DNA of 64,000 nt, taken from Arvicola amphibius. Its lineage: Eukaryota > Chordata > Mammalia > Rodentia > Cricetidae. The stretch's first letter is position 1. Each line of letters begins with the position of its first letter. This document shows, piece after piece, positions 52,601 through 60,892 of this stretch. The notes beneath the pieces were generated by a model. That model was not told the origin of the DNA. It was given only the letters and a program-made list of their open reading frames with translations, and did not search any database. The stretch is taken from positions 92,675,985 through 92,739,984 of the forward strand of contig NC_052047.1 in NCBI RefSeq assembly GCF_903992535.2, written 5' to 3'. Position numbers and translations under genes: made by a program.

Positions 52601-53300
52601 CTTGTAGACCAGGCTGGTCTCGAACTCACAAAGATCCGCCTGCCTCTGCCTCCCGAGTGCTGGGATTAAAGGCGTGCGCCACCACCGCCCGGCTCTATTA
52701 TGGCATTTTTATACACACTTTTTTGGTTAATTTCTCTAGTAACCTCTGACTTGGTATTCCCCTTTCTTTCAAGTCTTCTGTTTTCTGTCACTCTCTCTAC
52801 TTCTTTATAGCTTTTTCCCTTCTCTTGTCCCCTTTCCAATTTTCTGACCCATATGTACCCACAACTCATTGTCAAATAAATAACTTGTAATATAAATTAG
52901 AAGCTGGGGGTCTATGTGTGAGAGAAAGCATGTGGTGTTTGTTTTTCTAAGTCTGGGATACTTCACTTAATATGATTTTCATATCTATTTGCAAATGTCA
53001 TTTTACTGTTTATGATTGAGTATGATTTCATTGTGTGTATATATAGCATATTTTCATTTTTGTTTGTTGATGGACATCTAGGCCTATTCCATTCCTTGCT
53101 ATTGCCAGTAGAGCACTGTTGAACACAAATGTACAGTTATCTCTAGAGTACAATGTAGAGTCCTTTGGAAGTTTTAGGAATGGGTCAGGTGACAGTTCTA
53201 TTTTTCAGTCTTTGAGAAACTTCTACACTGATTCCTATAGAGTCTGTATAAGTTTTACACTCTTACCAAGAGTAAATATAAGGGCTCCTTTTGGGTGGAG

Positions 53301-53346
<46 letters not shown>

Positions 53347-56155
53347 GTTTTTCGAGACAGGGTTTCCCTGTAGTTTCTAGAGCCTGTCCTGGAACTAGCT
53401 CTTGTAGACCAGGCTGGCCTCGAACTCACAGAGATCCGCCTGCCTCTGCCTCCCGAGTGCTGGGATTAGTTTAAAAAAAAGAAGTAGAATCAGTTTCAGT
53501 TGCAGTACAACATGTAAGAGATTTCGAATTTTGATGTAGATGTGTTAATCTGTTTGTAGATGGCTATCTCAGCTGTTGCTGGTATTCTCAAGCAGCTAAA
53601 AAGAACTCACAAAAAGCTGACCATCAACCCTTATGAAATCAGTAAGTAATACCCCAGGTAAATAACAGCGCTTTTCAGTAATACTTAGAAAATGTCCTGG
53701 TGTACTCCCAGAGGCTAGGAGTGGTAGCACAGGGCTTTAATTCCACAAGTTTGGAAGTAGAGGTAGGAAGATCTGGAATTCAGAACTCAGCCCAAGTTAT
53801 ATTAACACAGTCCATCGAATATTTCTCTCTGGGCGGGAGAATTAGAAGCAGAGTTGATTTTTCTACTTTTCTTACTGTGTTCTCAGAAAAAAATAATATT
53901 CTTTTTGTTTGTTTGTTTTGTTTTTGAAACAGGTTTCTCTGGGTAGCCCTGGTTGTTCTGGAACTCCATCTGTAGAACAGGCTGGCCTCAAACTCAGAGG
54001 TCACCTGACTCTGCTGCCCTATTGCTAGGATAAAAGGCATGCACTACAACTGTCCTGCTTCTCAGAATTATTCAAAAGAAAACTTTGCCCACTAATAAAT
54101 GATTGATCTGACAGTAAAATATTAGATTTAGTTGTCATATCATTATTCTCCTTGAATGTAATATTTTAATTGTGGGTTAGACTGTAGTCCACAGAAAAAT
54201 TTCTTTAAGAATGTTTTTCTTTTGATATGAAGGACATGCATTTGAATAAAAAATGATTATTTCAGTAAGGCGTGTTGATAAAATTAATGACAAAGAATCA
54301 ATGTTAATGGTTTTTATTTCTGAGAATTGTGTTTTGATATGGAAAAGAATGTTCTTAAGTATTTCTGGCTGGGTGGTGACACATGCCTTTAATCCCAGCA
54401 CTCCGGAGGCAGAGACAGGGAGATCTCTGATTTCCAGGACAGGCTCCAAAGCTACAGAGAAACCCTTTCTTGAAAAACCATTAAAAAGGAAGGAAAGGAA
54501 GGAAGGCAGGAAGGCAGACTTTTGTATTCTGTACTATGGGGATATAGAGACATTGTGTGATCAGTTTCCCATAAGACTACTCCAATAAATTTGTGTTTGT
54601 GGGTACATATATACCATGGCATGCATGTGAAGAAGATGACAACTGTGGGAGTCAGCTTTGTCCCTTCAGCGTGGATTAGGGCAGTGAACTCTGGCACAGT
54701 GGCAGTACTTCTCCCTGCTGAGGCGTCTACAGCCCTGTGGGGTCTTTTTGGAGACAATATTAGTAAGTGATCACTTGTTGAGAGTCATAGGCAAACCTAG
54801 AGAGATGGCTCAGTGCTTAAGAGCGTATATTGTTTTTGTACAAGAACCAGTTTCTACTCTAAGCACAGACACCAGGCAGCTCACAACTGCTTGTGACACT
54901 AGTTCCACAGGGATGCCTCTAACTTCAGACACACAAATATTAATAAATAAATGTCTACTTTTTTAGAAAAAAGAGTTATAATCAGGGCATGGGGGGTCCA
55001 GACCTTTTATTTCAATACTTGGGAGGCAGAGGCAGGAGGATTTCTTGTGTTCCAGGCCAGCAAGGGCATAAAGTGACCTTGCCTCTTAAAAACATAAAAA
55101 AAGGAATTAGTGTTTTCAAATTGATTGAATCTGAATGCTTTTTTTTTTAGGTGGATGTCCTAAACCCACCAAAATTCTTGCTGGTGATAGACCTGATAAT
55201 CATTGGTTGCACTATGATAGCAAAAATATACCAAGAACAAAAAAAGAATGGGAGTCAAGTTGCTTTGTTGAAAAAACTCACTGGGGATACTACAACTGGC
55301 CAAAGTAAGTTACAGTTCACCCCCACATCAGCAAACCTTTCTTTCTGGGTAAACTTTATTTGTTAGATTAGATTTCTAGGTTCAGAGGTACTTAAAGGTC
55401 TTTTCTTTCTTCCTGTTTTTTTTTTTTTTTTCTCCTGCCAATGTTATGCTTCATTCCTTCCCACTTCTTCTACATTCCTGAGCTGTGGCTAATGCCATGC
55501 AGTATGGCTAGGGGGTCTCTGAACTGTGTGCCTTTGCGTAAATGGCAGCACACCCATCTAAACCACAAGCACTTAGCTTTCATTGTTGAGTCCAGTAACT
55601 TAGGTCACCAGAGCATGAGGCTCTGTAGACTCTTAAAGACAGACAGCTACAATCTATTAAAGAGCCTCCTTTTTTTGCTCTTGAAGCTCTATCATTTTCT
55701 TCTGTTCGTGTTATAAATATAAACTTTTGCTGTGTAGGAACATGGTTGTGTATGCCAGTGCAGAAGAGCAGCCTAAGCTGGGTAGAAGCAGGGAGGATAT
55801 GACGGAGGTAAGCGTTCATTTCATTGTGCTTTTACTTGCATCTTGACTACTGATTTAGCTCCATCTTAGTCAAATCTGTTTTTAGCCCCATTCTTGTATT
55901 TCAGTGTAGTACAGCATAAATACAGGTGAATGATACTATTGTCCCATCACTCGGGCGAGGTGACACTGCTATACAGAGGTACTGCTCTGTACAGTTTACT
56001 GCTGGTTTTTTGTATTAGTTCTGGATGATAAAAGGCTCTTGAGCAAAGATAACTAATTTGGGTTTCCATTGCGTATAAATCATGCCTTCTCAGGAAATAG
56101 ATGTTTATAGACTTTTTTAAAGATTTATTCTTAAAATTGTTTTTAATTATGACTA

Positions 56156-56194
<39 letters not shown>

Positions 56195-59100
56195 TGGTGT
56201 ATTGTTTTTAATTATGACTGTCTGTGTATGAGAGTGTACCTAGGTGCAAGTGTCTACAGGGTAAGAGGTATTACCCTCCTGGAATTGAAATTACAAGTAG
56301 TGACCTCTGACATGAATGCTGGGAACAACTCAGGTCTTCGGGAAGAATACTGCCATTGTTACCACTGAGCCATCTCTCCAGCCCAAATATCTAGATTTTA
56401 AAATCAAAACATTTTAGTTAAGCTAGGTGTGGTAGGGTATATGTGTAATGTCTAGACTCAGTGCAGGAGGACTGCTGTAAGTTCAGAGCCAGTCTGGACT
56501 GTAGAATAAGACAGCCTACAACTAACCGAACAAAAGGAAAGACAGACAGAACGAAAAAAGCCACAAAAATGAAGCAAAATTTTATTCCTCATTGAACAAA
56601 CCTCATTATCACTTTAAATCTTGGCTTAAGTTCTTGAAATCTTAGTTTAAGATCTAAGTTTTCTTCAAGTTGCTGTTTAAGTTTTCTGGTTCTGAACAGC
56701 CTTTCTTTAAAGTTTGCTATTATACAAAGACGGAAATGGTTTGTTGGAATTTGGTTTGCAGTTAGGAAGTTTTTATAAATTGCACTCAGCTGGCACTGAA
56801 AAAAGTGTTAGCCCTCATTTCTCAAGCCGAGCGAACATTCTTGGTTTTCATTCATAGGATGAGAAATGACATTAAAACCCATGGAAGTAAAGAGCAAAAG
56901 TTAATATTCTTAGAGTTGCTGTAGTGATATTTCATTTGTATTTTAATGAATAAAGCTTGCCTGAAATGCAGAGAGTAAAATAGCTGCACTGATCAGCCTT
57001 AAAGATCAGGCAGTGGTGACACACTTTAGTCCCAGCCACACTAGTTTGCCATAGAAACCAGATGGTAGTGATGCTTACCTTTATTCCCAGTGATGCACAC
57101 CTTTAATCCCAGCACTAGAGAGGGCAAGAAGATGGGCAGTCTCATTCTACAGTTCCTGGAGGAAGGATCGCCATTTTGGGCTGAGTTAGAGGTAAGCGCC
57201 AGTGCCACTAGAGAGTTCTTACCTCTGCCAAGGCTCAGACAAACAAAGGGGCGATCTTGTCCTCAGAGTGACTGCAGACTGAGACCCTGAGTTCCTGTCT
57301 TTTCCTGTCTTATATTCCTCTCTAGTGCTGGGATTAAAGGTGTGCACCACCACTGCCTGGCCTGTATTGCCAATTAGTGTGGCTAGCTTTGCACTCTGAT
57401 CTTCAGGCAAGCTTTATTTATTAAAACACAAGTAAGATATCCCTGTAAACTATAGTCATCTAGCTAATAAAGTCTTAAAATTTTATTTTAGCTTTATCAG
57501 AATTGTGTGCTCTAAAGTAGGATTTAAACCCTGAACATGGTTCTTTTTTTTTTTTTTTTTTCAACTTTGTAGGCAGAACAGATTGTGTATGATCGTTTTT
57601 CTGACCCAAAGTTTGTCGAGCAGTTAATTACTTTTCTATCTTTAGAAGACAGAAAAGGAAGAGATAAATTTAGTCCCCGGCGTTTCTGCCTCTTTAAGGT
57701 AATTGTGTTTTGTGTACTTTTTTCATGAAGCTTATTGATTACCAGTTTATAGGCTTATAAATTTCAAATATTTGATTAAAATTTGTATTTGCCTATTGTC
57801 TTTCTTAAAGTGGTATTGAAATAAAATATGAATTAAATTAATATTAACTGGGAATTTTTAAGGCAACCTTTTAAATTATTGTTATTAGTATTAGAAACAA
57901 AAATGTATTTTAATATAAAGTTGCAATATTCTTACTATTGAAACTGATATTTTTAAAGAATTCTAGTGGGGAGAGTAATGTAGACAATAATTAAAAACTT
58001 AATTATCAAGATAATGCTATTTCAATATTGAATTAACTTTGTCTTTGTTTCTGTAGGGTATATTTAGAAATTTTGATGATGCCTTTCTGCCTATTCTGAA
58101 GCCCCATTTAGAACGTTTGGTTGCAGATTCTCATGAAAGCACCCAGAGATGTGTTGCGGAAATTATAGCTGGTTTAATCAGAGGTTCTAAGCATTGGACA
58201 TTTGAGAAGGTGATGGTATCATCTATCTGTGTGTGTGGGGGGGGGGGGGGTTGTTTTCTTTTGGGTTTTGTTGATTATTTATCCACCACACACTAGAATA
58301 TCAGGACTGGGGAAACAGTGGCAGGAAGATCTAGAGTTCAAGGCCAGCCTGTGCTACATGAGGCCTTGTCTGAATAAAAGGAAAAAAAAAAGTAGAAAAG
58401 TAGCAATCAGGATCACATTTATGATACTGCCTTCTGAATTATGACAAGTTCATCTCCATAAAATGTGCCAAAATGGAACCTGGTGATGTGTTTCAGTTGG
58501 TAGCGTGTTTTATCATGCACAAGGCCCTCTTTTGGATCTTGGTGATATGGTCCTAAAATCCCAGCAATCTGAAGGTGGAAAGCAAGAACATCAGAAATTC
58601 AAAATTAGCCTCTTCTCCATTGCAAGTTTGAGGCTAGCCATGGATGCATGAAACACTGTGCTAGGATTAAAGGTGTGTATGTACCACCACACCCAGCTTA
58701 AAGAAATCTTAAGACAAAGCAAAACCCAGAAAAATGGTTTCTTTCAAAGAAGATTTATACACCACACACGAACCCTGCCGCTATCTTAGTGGAGCTACTG
58801 TTGAATTAGCTATTCCAAATCACATTTAAAAAAAGTCCCTGTTGGTACCTCTTATCCTGAATACTACTTCCCTGTTTGTTTGTTTGTTTAAAACCCAAGA
58901 GCATGGCTGTGCAGTGTAGTCATTGCATGTGAGGCTGTTAGAAAAGAAAGATCTTAGTTTCCTCTTGCGGTGACTCGAAGTCTATCTTTCCAGATCACAG
59001 TTGTTTGTGCATTGGACTTTTGAAACCACAAACATGGTCAGTCGTTGATTATCATACTTTGAAGATCACACCTTAAGTGAATTCCATGTCATATTGGAGC

Positions 59101-60820
59101 TCCCATGCCTCCTACTCAGGTTTCCTTTTGCCTAGTGTGATAGCTATATTATTCAAAAGTTTTTTGTTTGTTTTTTCTTAAAACTTTTCCCTATAAGATA
59201 GGTTTTATAAGGGACTGTATAGTTTTCCCGCTTTTTTGAATGATATTCTGAGAAATAAATTGAACTATATTCTATAGGTCATATATAATTTATATACTAC
59301 ACTATAAGAATTGTAACATAGTAAGATCATTTATTGGGTAGTCTATGAAGTCCTGTCTTATTTGTGTGTATGTATTTCCAAGAGGAATTTTCATAATTGT
59401 TGTATGTCTCTAACTTTGCTATGTTTTACTTTGAGAAGGTGGAGAAGCTTTGGGAGCTCCTGTGCCCGCTGCTGAGAACAGCTCTGTCCAACATGACGGT
59501 AGAGACATACAATGACTGGGGAACCTGCATAGCCACGTCCTGTGTAAGTACTGCTTTCTGCTTGTTCCCCTTGGGGCACTGTGCTTTCAAATTGTATCAG
59601 TCTGTGTTCCCCTTGGAATCTTAACAATTTGTTTATGCCTTTTGTTGTTGTTCATAACTGAAGATGGTGCTTTTCAAGCCTTCTCAGCAGCCCTTGACTA
59701 TAACTCTGGTTCTGATGTCTGTTCTGACATAGTAATACAGTTTTAAATCTACACATCAAGTCATGTTTTGGGAAATGTAGTTTACACATAGTAAAAGCCA
59801 TGTAATACATGATGTTAATAACAACTGTGCTTGTTGCACGTGTGCCTCTTCTATATAAGTTGCCTATTTTGCTAATTATTTTTTTCACTATTAACACAAG
59901 TAATGATAACTAAATTGTTTTTGGCTCCCCAGTTTTAGTTTGGCTTGTTTCTTACATACTTACTTGCAGTATACCTGAGTAATATTGATTTGCAGAGTTA
60001 CTTCTTTTGCTTAATTATTAATTTGTATCTTTAACACAGGAAAGCAGAGATCCCCGGAAGCTTCATTGGCTTTTTGAGCTGCTTTTGGAGTCACCATTGA
60101 GTGGTGAAGGGGGCTCCTTTGTAGATGCATGGTAAATAAAAGAAAACCTATAAGGTTGATACTATTAAATATTTAATATTAATTAATAAATAAATGGAGA
60201 TGAGTTACTAGGCATGGTGGTACACACCTGTGATTCCTGCACTAGGGAGGTTAGGGAGAGGATCATGAGTTTGTGGCCAGCCTGGGCTATTACACCAAAT
60301 TCCAGGCCATCCAGATCAGCATGAGCAAGTCTCAAAACAGACAGAAAATAATGAATTATCCAAGTGCTAAATTAAATGATGAATTTCTTTTGGTGGCTGT
60401 GGTGCTTATTTATGACTTTGTAAGCAATGTACCAGCTACAGCATAAGTCATCCAGCTCTTTGTACTGCCATAGGTTTTGAGGGGCCAGTCTGACTTCTTT
60501 GTCATAATCAGATTTTTCATTTACTTTTCTGCTACCAAACATGCAAAGCAGATAGTCTGGAGCTGCTGTGCAGTACAGTGGTCAAGGACTCGCCTCTCAT
60601 ACCCTGTATTGCCAAAGCAACAAGGCAGATACAATGAAGGCTTTATTTGGTAGATGAGAAAAGTGGGAACAATTAAAAAATAATAAAGGAAATCCCCATT
60701 AAAATGTTCAGGTGCCTGTGTGATGGCTCAGCAAATACAGGTGTTTGCTTATAAGCCTGATGACCTGAATTCAATCCCTGGGCCCACGTGGTGACCACAT
60801 GGTGAAATGAGGCATGTATA

Positions 60821-60892
<72 letters not shown>

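Noticed and set aside
52276..52749. 157-codon open frame
   Set aside because: Composed of a B2-like element, a CA repeat and a young B1; a known artefact of SINE reading frames.
56162..56368. Open frame of 68 codons across a (GT)n
   Set aside because: It is the translation of a microsatellite inside an antisense B2.
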